Both the position numbers and the translations under genes were made by a program. Under the pieces are notes generated by a model. The model had not been told where the DNA came from. It worked only from the letters and a program-made list of their open reading frames with translations, and did no database searches. DNA of 15,930 bases from JBQTJJ01 sp052387235 (GTDB lineage Bacteria; Actinomycetota; Acidimicrobiia; Acidimicrobiales; GCA-2861595). The stretch spans positions 1 through 15,930 of the forward strand of contig JBQTJJ010000064.1 of NCBI GenBank assembly GCA_052387235.1, read 5' to 3'. Shown here piece after piece: positions 7,026 through 13,482 of this stretch; the stretch's first letter is position 1; the number at the start of each line of letters is the position of its first letter.

Positions 7026-7054
7026 GCGGCCGGCGCCGCCGGCGCCGGGCTCAG
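7022..7054. terminator. bulged hairpin across two convergent stop codons
   Basis: CTGAGC (7022-7027) pairs with GCTCAG (7049-7054). Inside it CCGGCGCC (7030-7037) pairs with GGCGCCGG (7041-7048) around a GCC loop, with GG at 7028-7029 bulged: 14 base pairs in total. The hairpin contains the TGA of the PHP gene (7023-7025) and the TGA of PilZ (minus strand, 7053-7051). No U-tract follows on either side. A bidirectional, U-less terminator or mRNA 3'-end protector is inferred. Confidence 0.55.
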
Positions 7055-7449
7055 TCCGTGCCCGGCCCCGGCGCCAGGTCGGCTCCGGTGGCGTCGTGCT
7101 GGCGGAGCAGCCGGCCCAGCTCCTCCCGGGACTCCCCCGACAGGGTGGTCCACGCCACGTGGGCGTCGGACATGCCGTTGGGGCCGGGGCGGGCCTGCAC
7201 CACCAGCCCCTTGAACCCGATGGCGGTGTCACCGCCGTCGGTGTCCGTCCAGCACAGCACGATGTCGCCCGTGATCAGCCGGTCCGGCGCCCGCAGGCGC
7301 ACGCCGCCGGGTGAGAGGTTCATCGCCTCCACGCCCATCTCGTACTCACCCCGGCCCAGGCGCTTGCAGCGCATGGCGAAGCGGACAGGCACCCGCCGCC
7401 ACTGCCGGCGGGAGTCCTCGTCGCTGCGGTACGCCTCGAGCATCGCCAT
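7051..7449 (-). CDS. PilZ domain protein (cyclic di-GMP binding type)
   Basis: 132 aa. The two c-di-GMP contacts of PilZ domains are visible: the arginine motif RRVPVRF (R18, R19, R23) and the NLSPGG loop (44-49), followed by beta-strand-like VRLRAP, DIVLCWT and GLVVQAR segments. It is close to a single-domain PilZ length. A role in c-di-GMP output (motility, surface polymer or adhesion) is known for the family; the target is unknown, and no cyclase or phosphodiesterase gene lies in the window. The ATG at 7449 is preceded by GGAAGGAAG at a 6-base spacing, so the start is well supported. It is convergent with the PHP gene and divergent from the SirB1 gene, with a 134-base shared upstream region. 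The C-terminus (DATGADLAPGPGTD) is probably disordered. Confidence 0.85.
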   Translation of the reverse strand: MAMLEAYRSDEDSRRQWRRVPVRFAMRCKRLGRGEYEMGVEAMNLSPGGVRLRAPDRLITGDIVLCWTDTDGGDTAIGFKGLVVQARPGPNGMSDAHVAWTTLSGESREELGRLLRQHDATGADLAPGPGTD

Positions 7450-7479
7450 TGATCGCTTCCTTCCACTCGTCCCGGAAAG

Positions 7480-7485
7480 ACGATA
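7480..7485 (-). promoter_or_regulatory. candidate -10 of the PilZ gene
   Basis: The minus strand reads TATCGT here, 30 bases before the PilZ ATG, leaving room for a 5' leader with its Shine-Dalgarno. GTGACG lies about 20 bases further upstream as a weak, too-distant -35. This contrasts with neighbours whose -10-like box abuts the start codon. Confidence 0.3.
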
Positions 7486-7569
7486 GGTCCCCTGGAGGGG
7501 CGCCGCGTCACGCCGGTGGGCGCCGGCGACACCGGCATCGTCGGAACCTCACGCAGGGCCGGAGGTGGG

Positions 7570-7575
7570 TACAGT
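7570..7575 (+). promoter_or_regulatory. candidate leaderless -10 (TACAGT) of the SirB1-family gene
   Basis: TACAGT ends 8 bases before the ATG at 7584, the distance expected if transcription starts at or next to the A of the ATG. There is a G-rich stretch but no well-placed Shine-Dalgarno. The -35 is weak (CTCACG near 7548). Confidence 0.4.
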
Positions 7576-7583
7576 CCGGGGGC

Positions 7584-8372
7584 ATGGCCTCGCCGATCGA
7601 GCGCTTCGCCGAGCTCGTGCGGAGACCCGAGGACGACATCCCGCTGGACGAGGCCGCCCTGCTCATCGCCGCCTGCGCCCACTCCGGGCTCGACGTGGCC
7701 GCCGAGCTGGCCCGCGTCGACGGCCTGGCTGCGACCTGTCCCGAACCGGGCCTCGACGGCCTGCGCCGGCACCTGTTCGACGACCTGGGCTTCACGGGCA
7801 ACCGCCGGCGCTACGCCGATCCCCGCAACTCCTTCCTCGACGATGTGCTGTCGCGGCGCGTGGGCATCCCCATCTCGCTGTCGGTGCTGACCATGGAGGT
7901 GGGCCGGCGCATGGGCGTCCCCCTCGCCGGCATCGGGATGCCCGGCCACTTCCTCGTGCGGCACGAGGCCGGCGCCCGCGAGCTGGTCGACCCCTTCGGC
8001 GGAGGCCGCACCCTGGACGCGGCCGAGTGCTCGCGGCTCTACCGCGAGGTCCACGGACCGGGCGCGGCGTTCGGGACCCACCTGCTCCCGGTTTCGGGGC
8101 CGCGGGCCATCCTCGTCCGCATGCTGGCCAACCTCCGCCAGCTGTACCTCGCCGCCGGCGACGCCCGCTCGGCGGGATGGGTGTACGAGTTGCGGGCGGC
8201 GGTGCCGGCCGAGGCGCCGCCCGACCGGGTCGACGTGGCCCGGGCACTGGCGTCGCTCGGCCGCTTCACCGAGGCGGCGGCCACCCTCGACGCCCTGGCC
8301 GACGTGGTGGACGAGGCCGGGGCCGAGCAGGCCCGGGCCCGCGCCGCCTCCCTGCGGGCCCTGCTCAACTGA
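7584..8372 (+). CDS. SirB1-family transglutaminase-like protein
   Basis: 262 aa. The SirB1/transglutaminase-like core is clear: YADPRNSFLDDVLSRR (77-92), GIPISLSVLTMEVGRRMGV (94-112), GIGMPGHFLVRH (117-128) with H122, and ELVDPFGGG (133-141) with D136. The family keeps the transglutaminase His and Asp, but the nucleophilic Cys position is Ser-rich here (ISLS), so protease or cross-linking activity is doubtful. The C-terminal third (about 170-262) has Ala/Leu-rich helical pairs (LYLAAGDARSAGWVYELRA, VARALASLGRFTEAAATL) like TPR repeats, common in this family. The name comes from a Salmonella regulator region; the biochemical role is not established. The ATG at 7584 is the natural start just after a TACAGT box. 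It converges with the acyl-CoA synthetase gene. Confidence 0.88.
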   Translation: MASPIERFAELVRRPEDDIPLDEAALLIAACAHSGLDVAAELARVDGLAATCPEPGLDGLRRHLFDDLGFTGNRRRYADPRNSFLDDVLSRRVGIPISLSVLTMEVGRRMGVPLAGIGMPGHFLVRHEAGARELVDPFGGGRTLDAAECSRLYREVHGPGAAFGTHLLPVSGPRAILVRMLANLRQLYLAAGDARSAGWVYELRAAVPAEAPPDRVDVARALASLGRFTEAAATLDALADVVDEAGAEQARARAASLRALLN

Positions 8373-8395
8373 CCGCGCGCCGGCGCCGGCGTCAG
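8369..8395. terminator. GC-rich inverted repeat across convergent stop codons
   Basis: CTGAC (8369-8373) pairs with GTCAG (8391-8395), and between them is the 12-base palindrome GCCGGCGCCGGC (8379-8390). The arms contain the TGA of the SirB1 gene and the TGA of the acyl-CoA synthetase gene. The TGA/TCA pairing is automatic for two convergent TGA stops; the flanking C/G and the palindrome are extra. There is no U-tract. It is a weaker version of the element at 7022-7054. Confidence 0.4.
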
Positions 8396-9939
8396 GAGGG
8401 GAGCGGCGTGCCGGCCGGCCAGTACCGGTCGCGCAGGAGGCGCTTGTAGAGCTTGCCGGTGGGATGGCGTGGGAGCTCGGATGCGAAGTCGACCGACTTC
8501 GGGCACTTGTACGAGGCCAGCTGCCGGCGGCACCACGCCAGCAGCTCGGCCTCCAGCTCGGGGCCGGCCTCGGCCGGGTCCACGGCCTGCACCACCGCCT
8601 TCACCTGCTCGCCCAGCTCGTCGTGGGGCACGCCGAACACGGCCACGTCGAGCACCTTGGGGTGGGTGACCAGCACGTCCTCGGCTTCCTGGGGGTACAC
8701 GTTCACCCCGCCCGAGATGATCGTGTAGGCCTTGCGGTCGGTGAGGTACAAGTAGCCCTCCTCGTCCACGTAGCCCACGTCGCCGAGGGTGGTGCGGCCC
8801 TGGGCGTCGTGGGCGGAGCGGGTCTTGTCGGGGTCGTTGTGGTACTCGAAGTCGGGGCCGCCCCCGAAGTACACGGTGCCGATGCGACCGGGGGGCAGCT
8901 CGGTCCCGTCCTCGTCGAGGATGTGGAGGGTAGGCCCGCCGAGGGAACGGCCCACCGTGCCCCGGTGGGCCAGCCACTCGTGCGAGTCGCACGCCACGAA
9001 GCCGTTGCCCTCGGTGCCGGCGTAGTACTCGTGGATGATCGGGCCCCACCACTCGATCATCTGCTCCTTCACCCGCGCCGGGCACGGGGCGGCCCCGTGG
9101 ATGCAGCAGCGCAGGCTGGAGACGTCGTACCGGGCCCGTTCGGCGGCGGGCAGCTTGAGCAGCCGTACGAACATGGTGGGGACCAGCAGGGCGTGGGTGA
9201 CGCGGTGGCGCTCGACCAGGGTGAGGAACTCGAGGGGGTCGAAGTGCTCGGCCACGACGGCGGTGCCGCCCACCCGGTGCACGGCCATGGTGAACCAGAG
9301 GGGGGCGGCGTGGTACAGCGGCGCCGGCGACAGGAACACCATGTCGCCGCCGTAGCCGTAGAGGCTGCGGCCCAGGCCCAACACCGAGTCGAAGCCCTTG
9401 GTGCCGAGCGCCACCCGCCCGAGCGTGCGCTTCACCCCCTTGGGCCGTCCCGTGGTGCCGGACGAGTACAGCATGCTCCGGCCCTCGAGCGGCTCCGGCA
9501 GCGGCTCCGGCGACCGGGCGCCCACCACCTCCTCGTAGGGCTCGAAGCCGTCGATGGTGCCGCCCACCATCAGCCGGGTGGGGATGTGGGCCAGGCGCCC
9601 GGCCAGCTGGGCCGCCACCTCCCGGCGCCCGTAGGACGTGACGAGGGCCCGGGCCCCGCAGTCCTCCAGGATGTAGCCCACCTCACCGGCCGTGAGCCGG
9701 GAACTGAGGGGCGTGTAGTAGAGCCCGGAGCGCTGGGGGGCCCAGGCCGCTTCGAGGTAGGCGGGGTTGTTCTCCATCCACAGCGCCATGGCGTCGCCCG
9801 GCTGCAGGCCCCGCTCGTGCAGGAGGCGGGCCAGGCGGTTGGCGCCGGCGTCCAGCTCGGCGTAGGTGGTGACGTGGCCGGAGGCCAGGATGGTGGCCGG
9901 CCGGTGGGGGTTGGTGGCGGCGTGGGCTCCGGGGTGCAT
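8392..9939 (-). CDS. long-chain-fatty-acid--CoA ligase (AMP-forming, FadD-like)
   Basis: 515 aa. The AMP-binding (ANL) family motifs are in order: ATP loop YSSGTTGRPKGVKR (158-171), the aromatic/acid-binding APLYHAAPLWF segment, YYAGTEG (A5 region), TLGDVGYVDEEGYLYLTDRK (GD...DR adenylate motif near 385-405), and C-terminal RHPTGKLYKR with the catalytic Lys. It activates a carboxylic acid to acyl-AMP then acyl-CoA; residue choice does not fix the chain length. The N-terminus MHPGAHAATNPHRPAT is typical of actinobacterial FadD-type ligases, which supports the ATG at 9939. It lies 28 bases downstream of the FAD-dependent oxidoreductase on the same strand, so joint work on a lipid or polyketide-like acid is plausible. 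It also has its own -10-like box. Full length, with no missing catalytic residue. Confidence 0.92.
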   Translation of the reverse strand: MHPGAHAATNPHRPATILASGHVTTYAELDAGANRLARLLHERGLQPGDAMALWMENNPAYLEAAWAPQRSGLYYTPLSSRLTAGEVGYILEDCGARALVTSYGRREVAAQLAGRLAHIPTRLMVGGTIDGFEPYEEVVGARSPEPLPEPLEGRSMLYSSGTTGRPKGVKRTLGRVALGTKGFDSVLGLGRSLYGYGGDMVFLSPAPLYHAAPLWFTMAVHRVGGTAVVAEHFDPLEFLTLVERHRVTHALLVPTMFVRLLKLPAAERARYDVSSLRCCIHGAAPCPARVKEQMIEWWGPIIHEYYAGTEGNGFVACDSHEWLAHRGTVGRSLGGPTLHILDEDGTELPPGRIGTVYFGGGPDFEYHNDPDKTRSAHDAQGRTTLGDVGYVDEEGYLYLTDRKAYTIISGGVNVYPQEAEDVLVTHPKVLDVAVFGVPHDELGEQVKAVVQAVDPAEAGPELEAELLAWCRRQLASYKCPKSVDFASELPRHPTGKLYKRLLRDRYWPAGTPLPS

Positions 9940-9947
9940 CGGGTCCG

Positions 9948-9953
9948 AGGCTA
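9948..9953 (-). promoter_or_regulatory. candidate leaderless -10 (TAGCCT) of the acyl-CoA ligase gene
   Basis: On the minus strand TAGCCT ends 8 bases before the ATG at 9939 and lies inside the 28-base gap after the FAD gene stop. There is no Shine-Dalgarno in the gap, so independent leaderless transcription is as likely as read-through. Confidence 0.35.
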
Positions 9954-9967
9954 GGGCGGTGGGCCGA

Positions 9968-11395
9968 TCACGCCGCGCCCGCGAGGCGCTGGAGGAGCTC
10001 GCCCCGCTCGGGCCCGGGCGGGGGGGGTGCGACGGCAGTGTCGCGTCCCTGCCACGTGGCCATGATCCGCATGACGACGTGGGCGTCGCGCATCATGGCG
10101 TCGGGGAGGTCGAGCAGGTTGAACGCCCGCATGAAGGCCCGGTACACCACCGGGTCGGTGCGGGCCGCCGGCAGGAGGCCGTGGCGCATGAGCGAGCCGA
10201 CGCCCACCGGGCCGCCGGCCTCCTCCTCGTCGTCGGCGAGGCGGTCATGGCGGTCCTGGGCCAGGGCTGCCCCGTACCAGGGCTCGACCTCGGCCCGGGT
10301 GGCCTCGGCGAAGGCCACCTCGGCGTCGCCGTCGCCGGCCCCGTGGGCGGCGAGGGTGTCGGCCAGCAGCTCGGCGTGCACCAGGGCGAGGGAGCAGCCC
10401 CGGCCGTACAGCGGGTTGGTGCACACCGCGCTGTCGCCCACGGCGAAGACGCCGGTGGCGAGCGGCCGCCCGCCCACCACGAAGCGCCGCCGGCGGTTGA
10501 CCAGGTCGCCCATGACCTCCACCCCGCTGATGGGCTGGCAGCGGGCCGACTCGACCCAGCGCCGGCTGGCGGGTATGGCGGCGGCCAGGGCGGTGAAGGG
10601 ACCGGGCTGGAGGAGCCGGCGCATCTCGGCGTCGTCGGCGTGCACGCCGAAGGTGATCGACAGCGTGCGGTTGTCGCCGGGGAACACCGCGAACTTGAGG
10701 TAGCCCAGGTCCCCGACGAGCAGGGGCTGGGCCGCCGGGTCGTCGTCGTCGGGGCCCACCCGGTAGAAGCGCGACGAGTAGATGATCCCGGTGTCCTCCT
10801 GCGCCTCCGGGACGGGCTGGCACCCGAGGGCGGCGAGCCAGCCCGGGAGGGGGGAGCGGCGCCCGCCGGCGTCCACCACCAGGTCGGCGCGCCGGGCCTC
10901 CCCGCCGGCCAGGCCCACGCCCACCACGTGGGGCACGCCGGACGGGCGGTCCTCGGCCAGCAGGCACTCCACCGCGCCCGGGACGACGGCCACGCCCGGG
11001 GTCGCCTCGGCCAGGCGGCGGAGCACCCACTCGAAGGTGGTGCGCCGGCAGGCCAGGCCCACCAGGTCCTCGTCGCCGGGCTCGGGGGCCAGAGGGTGGA
11101 GGTCGGGAGGCGGGTGGCGGGTGAAGTCGATCTCGGAGGCGCCGGCGTCGAGGAGGGCGGCCAGCACCTCGGGCGCCCGGTCCCGCAGCAGGTTCCGGCA
11201 CCGGGCCAGGAAGGCGTGGGAGTGCCGGGTCTGGGGCGCACCGCGCCGGCGCCAGTGCTCGAACGCCTCGTCGGGGGAGGCGACCATCTCGACGGGATCG
11301 CGCTCCACGACGGTGACCCGGTGCCCGGTGCGGGCCAGCGCCAGCGCGCTCCCGAGCCCCCCGACCCCGGCGCCGACCACCAGTACCTCGGCCAC
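9968..11395 (-). CDS. FAD-dependent oxidoreductase / monooxygenase-like protein
   Basis: 475 aa. The N-terminal Rossmann dinucleotide fold is EVLVVGAGVGGLGSALALA with GAGVGG at 8-13 and acidic E31 binding ribose. DLVVDAGGRRS (171-181) is the mid-chain DG motif, and GVFAVGDSAVCTNPLYGRG (315-333) is the GD motif that contacts FAD pyrophosphate and ribityl. This layout fits class A flavin monooxygenases, tryptophan-halogenase-like and geranylgeranyl-reductase-like proteins. No halogenase WxWxIP motif is seen, so I keep a general call. RGAPQTRHSHAFLARCRNL is a conserved block of an actinobacterial subfamily of unknown substrate. The start is GTG at 11395, directly before the Rossmann strand. There is no Shine-Dalgarno; TACGTT lies 8 bases upstream. 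It is probably transcribed with the acyl-CoA ligase. Confidence 0.87.
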   Translation of the reverse strand: MAEVLVVGAGVGGLGSALALARTGHRVTVVERDPVEMVASPDEAFEHWRRRGAPQTRHSHAFLARCRNLLRDRAPEVLAALLDAGASEIDFTRHPPPDLHPLAPEPGDEDLVGLACRRTTFEWVLRRLAEATPGVAVVPGAVECLLAEDRPSGVPHVVGVGLAGGEARRADLVVDAGGRRSPLPGWLAALGCQPVPEAQEDTGIIYSSRFYRVGPDDDDPAAQPLLVGDLGYLKFAVFPGDNRTLSITFGVHADDAEMRRLLQPGPFTALAAAIPASRRWVESARCQPISGVEVMGDLVNRRRRFVVGGRPLATGVFAVGDSAVCTNPLYGRGCSLALVHAELLADTLAAHGAGDGDAEVAFAEATRAEVEPWYGAALAQDRHDRLADDEEEAGGPVGVGSLMRHGLLPAARTDPVVYRAFMRAFNLLDLPDAMMRDAHVVMRIMATWQGRDTAVAPPPPGPERGELLQRLAGAA

Positions 11396-11440
11396 GAGGG
11401 GTCAACGTAGTTCCGGGTGGACCGCTACCGTGCCGCGCCC
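11396..11440. promoter_or_regulatory. 45-bp divergent region with two overlapping candidate leaderless promoters
   Basis: Leftward: minus-strand TACGTT (plus 11404-11409) ends 8 bases before the GTG of the FAD gene. Rightward: TACCGT (11426-11431) ends 9 bases before the GNAT ATG at 11441. With a normal 16-18 base spacer, each promoter's -35 would fall on the other's -10, so the two polymerases could hardly bind together. The -35 matches themselves are weak. No Shine-Dalgarno is visible for either gene. Confidence 0.4.
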
Positions 11441-11878
11441 ATGACCGATGTGGTGGAGCTCGACCCCGAGGCCACGCACGACCTGCGCCGGCGCGTCCTC
11501 CGTTCCCACCTCCCGGGTACCGCCATGGACTACGCCGAGGACCGCCGCCCCGGCACCGTGCACCTGGGCGTGGTGGACGACGACGGCGCGGTGGTGGCGT
11601 GCGCCACCGTGTTCCCGGAGGCGGCCCCGGCCAGGCCCGGCGCCCGGGCCGCCCGCCTGCGGGGGATGGCCGTCGACCCCGGGCGCCAGGGGCAGGGGCT
11701 GGGGTCGCTGCTGCTGGCCGGCCTGGTGGCCCGGGCCCGGCGTGACGGGTTCGAGGTCCTCTGGGCCAACGGCCGCGACAGCGCACTCGACTTCTACCGC
11801 CGCCGGGGATGGGAGGTGGTGGGGGAGGGGTTCACGACCATCGGCCTGCCCCACCACGTGGTGGTGCTCGACCTGTAG
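11441..11878 (+). CDS. GNAT-family N-acetyltransferase
   Basis: 145 aa, a normal single-domain GNAT length. Motif A is clear: LRGMAVDPGRQGQGLGSLLLAGLV, where RQGQGLG is the Q/R-x-x-G-x-G/A acetyl-CoA pyrophosphate loop. Motif B follows: ALDFYRRRGWEVVGEGF, with the usual FYxxxGF-like turn. The N-terminal part (LRRRVLRSHLPGTAMDYAEDR) resembles GNATs often annotated only by fold. It moves an acetyl group from acetyl-CoA to an amine; the substrate is unknown. The ATG at 11441 is preferred over the GTG at 11417, because the latter lies upstream of the TACCGT box. It is divergent from the FAD gene and convergent with the glycosylase remnant. Confidence 0.88.
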   Translation: MTDVVELDPEATHDLRRRVLRSHLPGTAMDYAEDRRPGTVHLGVVDDDGAVVACATVFPEAAPARPGARAARLRGMAVDPGRQGQGLGSLLLAGLVARARRDGFEVLWANGRDSALDFYRRRGWEVVGEGFTTIGLPHHVVVLDL

Positions 11879-11881
11879 CCC

Positions 11882-11897
11882 CCGCCGCGCCGGGCGG
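11882..11897. terminator. short GC hairpin after GNAT
   Basis: CCGCC (11882-11886) pairs with GGCGG (11893-11897) around six bases, between the GNAT stop (TAG, 11876-11878) and the stop of the minus-strand remnant (11901). It is short, has no U-tract and is only weak evidence. Confidence 0.25.
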
Positions 11898-11900
11898 CAC

Positions 11901-12127
11901 TCAGAGGGCGGCGATGGTGCGGACGGGCCGGGCCCCCACGCCTCGGCCGTGATCGCACCGCCGGCGGCCACGAGGTGCACCGAGGCCGGGCCCTCCGGCG
12001 TGCGGGTCGCCCGCCACACGCCGTCCGGGCCGATGCGCATGGCGGGGTCGCCTGCGCCCCGGCGCAGCGGCCCGTGGGTGAGGGCCAGGCTCACCCGGTG
12101 GGGCGGGCGGAAGCGGCGCGTCGGCAC
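11901..12127 (-). pseudogene. truncated AlkA-type DNA-3-methyladenine glycosylase, N-terminal remnant
   Basis: From GTG at 12127 the minus strand encodes RVSLALTHGPLRRGAGDPAM, IGPDGVWRATRTPEGPASVH and LVAAGGAITAEAWGPG. I recognise this as the N-terminal beta-domain pattern of actinobacterial DNA-3-methyladenine glycosylase 2 family proteins (xxLTLGPLRRGxGDPT...DGVWRATRTPxGPATL...AWGPGA), which remove alkylated bases. Full proteins are about 300 aa with a helix-hairpin-helix and catalytic Asp; here only about 65 residues match. After AWGPG the frame enters Pro/Ser-rich sequence antisense to the GNAT gene. One extra base in the CCCCC/GGG tract at 11931-11937 would instead give AEAWGARPVRTIAAL and stop at 11901. 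Either way the catalytic part is missing. A TACAGT promoter-like box is still in place upstream. Identification is from memory of the family. Confidence 0.5.
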
Positions 12128-12133
12128 CGCTCG

Positions 12134-12139
12134 ACTGTA
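12134..12139 (-). promoter_or_regulatory. candidate leaderless -10 (TACAGT) of the glycosylase remnant
   Basis: Minus-strand TACAGT ends 6 bases before the GTG at 12127. It is the same hexamer as before the SirB1-family gene. Its survival suggests the truncation is recent or the short product is still transcribed. Confidence 0.3.
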
Positions 12140-12188
12140 GAGGCGGCGGCCGGCGGGAAACGGCGGGACGGCCGTCGCGCCGCCGTGG

Positions 12189-12194
12189 CAGGCT
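12189..12194 (+). promoter_or_regulatory. candidate leaderless -10 (CAGGCT) of tyrS
   Basis: CAGGCT ends 7 bases before the tyrS ATG, and the gene has no Shine-Dalgarno. The surrounding GTGGCAGGCTGC is repeated exactly at 4448-4459 upstream of the kinase, and GTAGCAGACT upstream of the ligase is similar. No T-box-like leader fits in the 74 bases between the remnant and tyrS. Confidence 0.3.
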
Positions 12195-12201
12195 GCCGGC
12201 G

Positions 12202-13473
12202 ATGGCGACCCTGTCCGAGGACCTGACCTTCCGTGGCCTCGTCCACCAGACCACCGACCCGAAGGTCCTCGACCTGCTGGACGCGGGCGGCCTCACCTTC
12301 TACGCCGGCTTCGACCCCTCGGCCCCCAGCCTGCAGCTCGGCAACCTGGTGGGCGTCCTCAACCTGGTGCGCCTGCAGCGGTCCGGCCACCGCCCCATAG
12401 CCCTGGCCGGCGGCGGCACCGGGATGGTGGGCGACCCCAGCGGCAAGAGCGAGGAGCGGTCACTGCTGGCGGCCGAGCAGCTCGAGGCCAACGTGGCCGG
12501 CATCCGGGCCCAGCTGGAGCGCTTCATCGACTTCGGCGCCGGCGCCCTGATGGTCGACAACGGCGACTGGCTGTGGTCGGTGGGCCTGCTCGAGTTCCTC
12601 CGGGACGTGGGCAAGCATTTCACCGTCAACGCCATGATCGCCCGGGAGTCGGTGCGGGCCCGCCTCGAGGGCCGGGAGCAGGGCATCTCCTACACCGAGT
12701 TCAGCTACATGCTGCTCCAGGCCTACGACTACCTCCGGCTGTTCGACCTCCACGGCTGCACCCTGCAGCTGGGCGGGAGCGACCAGTGGGGGAACATCGT
12801 GTCCGGCGTCGACCTGGTGCGCCGGGTGCGGGGCGCCGAGGTCCACGGCCTCACCACCCCGCTGCTCACCGACGAGCACGACCGGAAGCTGGGCAAGACC
12901 GAGACCGGGACCATCTGGCTGGACTCCGGCCTCACCAGCCCGTACCGGCTCTTCCAGTACCTCCTCAACACGGCCGACCAGCGGGTGGGCGCCTTCCTGC
13001 GCGCCCTGACCCTGCTGCCGGCGGCGCGCATCGAGGAGCTCGACGCCGCCACTGCCGAGCGTCCCGAGCGCCGGGAGGCGCAGCGCGCCCTGGCCCGCGA
13101 GGTGGTGAGCCTCGTCCACGGCGGGCACGAGGCCGACGGGGCGGAGCGGGCGGGCCGGGCCCTGTTCGGCGAGGAGGTGGCCGGGCTCGACGAGGCCACC
13201 CTGCTGGCGGTCTTCGCCGAGGCTCCGTCGACCACGCTGCCCCGGTCCGCCCTCGAGGGCGAGGGCCTGTCGCTGGTCGAGGCGCTGGCCGACACGGGCC
13301 TGTCGCCCTCGCGGTCGGCGGCGCGCAAGGCGGTGGAGCAGGGCGGCGCCTACCTGAACAACCGCCGGGTCAGCGGCATCGACGCGCGCATCACCGCCGC
13401 CGAGCTGCTCCACGACCGCTACGTGGTGCTGCGGCGGGGCCGGCGGGACCACCACCTCCTGCGCGTCGGCTGA
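12202..13473 (+). CDS. tyrS: tyrosyl-tRNA synthetase (TyrRS), bacterial type, with altered HIGH motif
   Basis: 423 aa, the normal length. It charges tRNA-Tyr with tyrosine in the cytoplasm using ATP. Residues 1-330 are the class I Rossmann domain: YAGFDPSAPSLQLGNL (34-49), GGGTGMVGDPSGK, FSYMLLQAYDYL, QLGGSDQWGNI (tyrosine and ATP binding) and KLGKTETGTIW (KMSKS loop). Residues about 355-420 are an S4 RNA-binding domain (LVEALADTGLSPSRSAARK, GGAYLNNRRV). Aligned by eye to B. stearothermophilus TyrRS, the numbering coincides: Thr40, His45 and His48 of the HIGH region are Ser40, Gln45 and Asn48 here. The KMSKS side and the tyrosine pocket (Y34, D38 and the QW motif) look normal, so the gene appears functional. 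It is divergent from the glycosylase remnant and convergent with the GYD gene (9 bases between stops). Confidence 0.96.
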   Translation: MATLSEDLTFRGLVHQTTDPKVLDLLDAGGLTFYAGFDPSAPSLQLGNLVGVLNLVRLQRSGHRPIALAGGGTGMVGDPSGKSEERSLLAAEQLEANVAGIRAQLERFIDFGAGALMVDNGDWLWSVGLLEFLRDVGKHFTVNAMIARESVRARLEGREQGISYTEFSYMLLQAYDYLRLFDLHGCTLQLGGSDQWGNIVSGVDLVRRVRGAEVHGLTTPLLTDEHDRKLGKTETGTIWLDSGLTSPYRLFQYLLNTADQRVGAFLRALTLLPAARIEELDAATAERPERREAQRALAREVVSLVHGGHEADGAERAGRALFGEEVAGLDEATLLAVFAEAPSTTLPRSALEGEGLSLVEALADTGLSPSRSAARKAVEQGGAYLNNRRVSGIDARITAAELLHDRYVVLRRGRRDHHLLRVG

Positions 13474-13482
13474 GGTGCCGGT

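Noticed and set aside
5070..7232. 720-codon minus-strand open frame opposite the kinase and PHP genes
   Set aside because: It has no domain motif and shadow-type composition, and overlaps two strongly supported genes.
8464..9954. Long plus-strand open frame opposite the acyl-CoA ligase
   Set aside because: It is Gly/Val/His-rich complementary reading of a gene with all ANL motifs on the minus strand.
9866..11410. Long plus-strand open frame opposite the FAD oxidoreductase
   Set aside because: It is antisense shadow; the minus strand has the GxGxxG and GD flavin motifs.
12128..12201. Possible T-box or other riboswitch before tyrS
   Set aside because: Only 74 bases separate tyrS from the remnant's start, there is no T-box-like sequence, and a -10-like box abuts the ATG.
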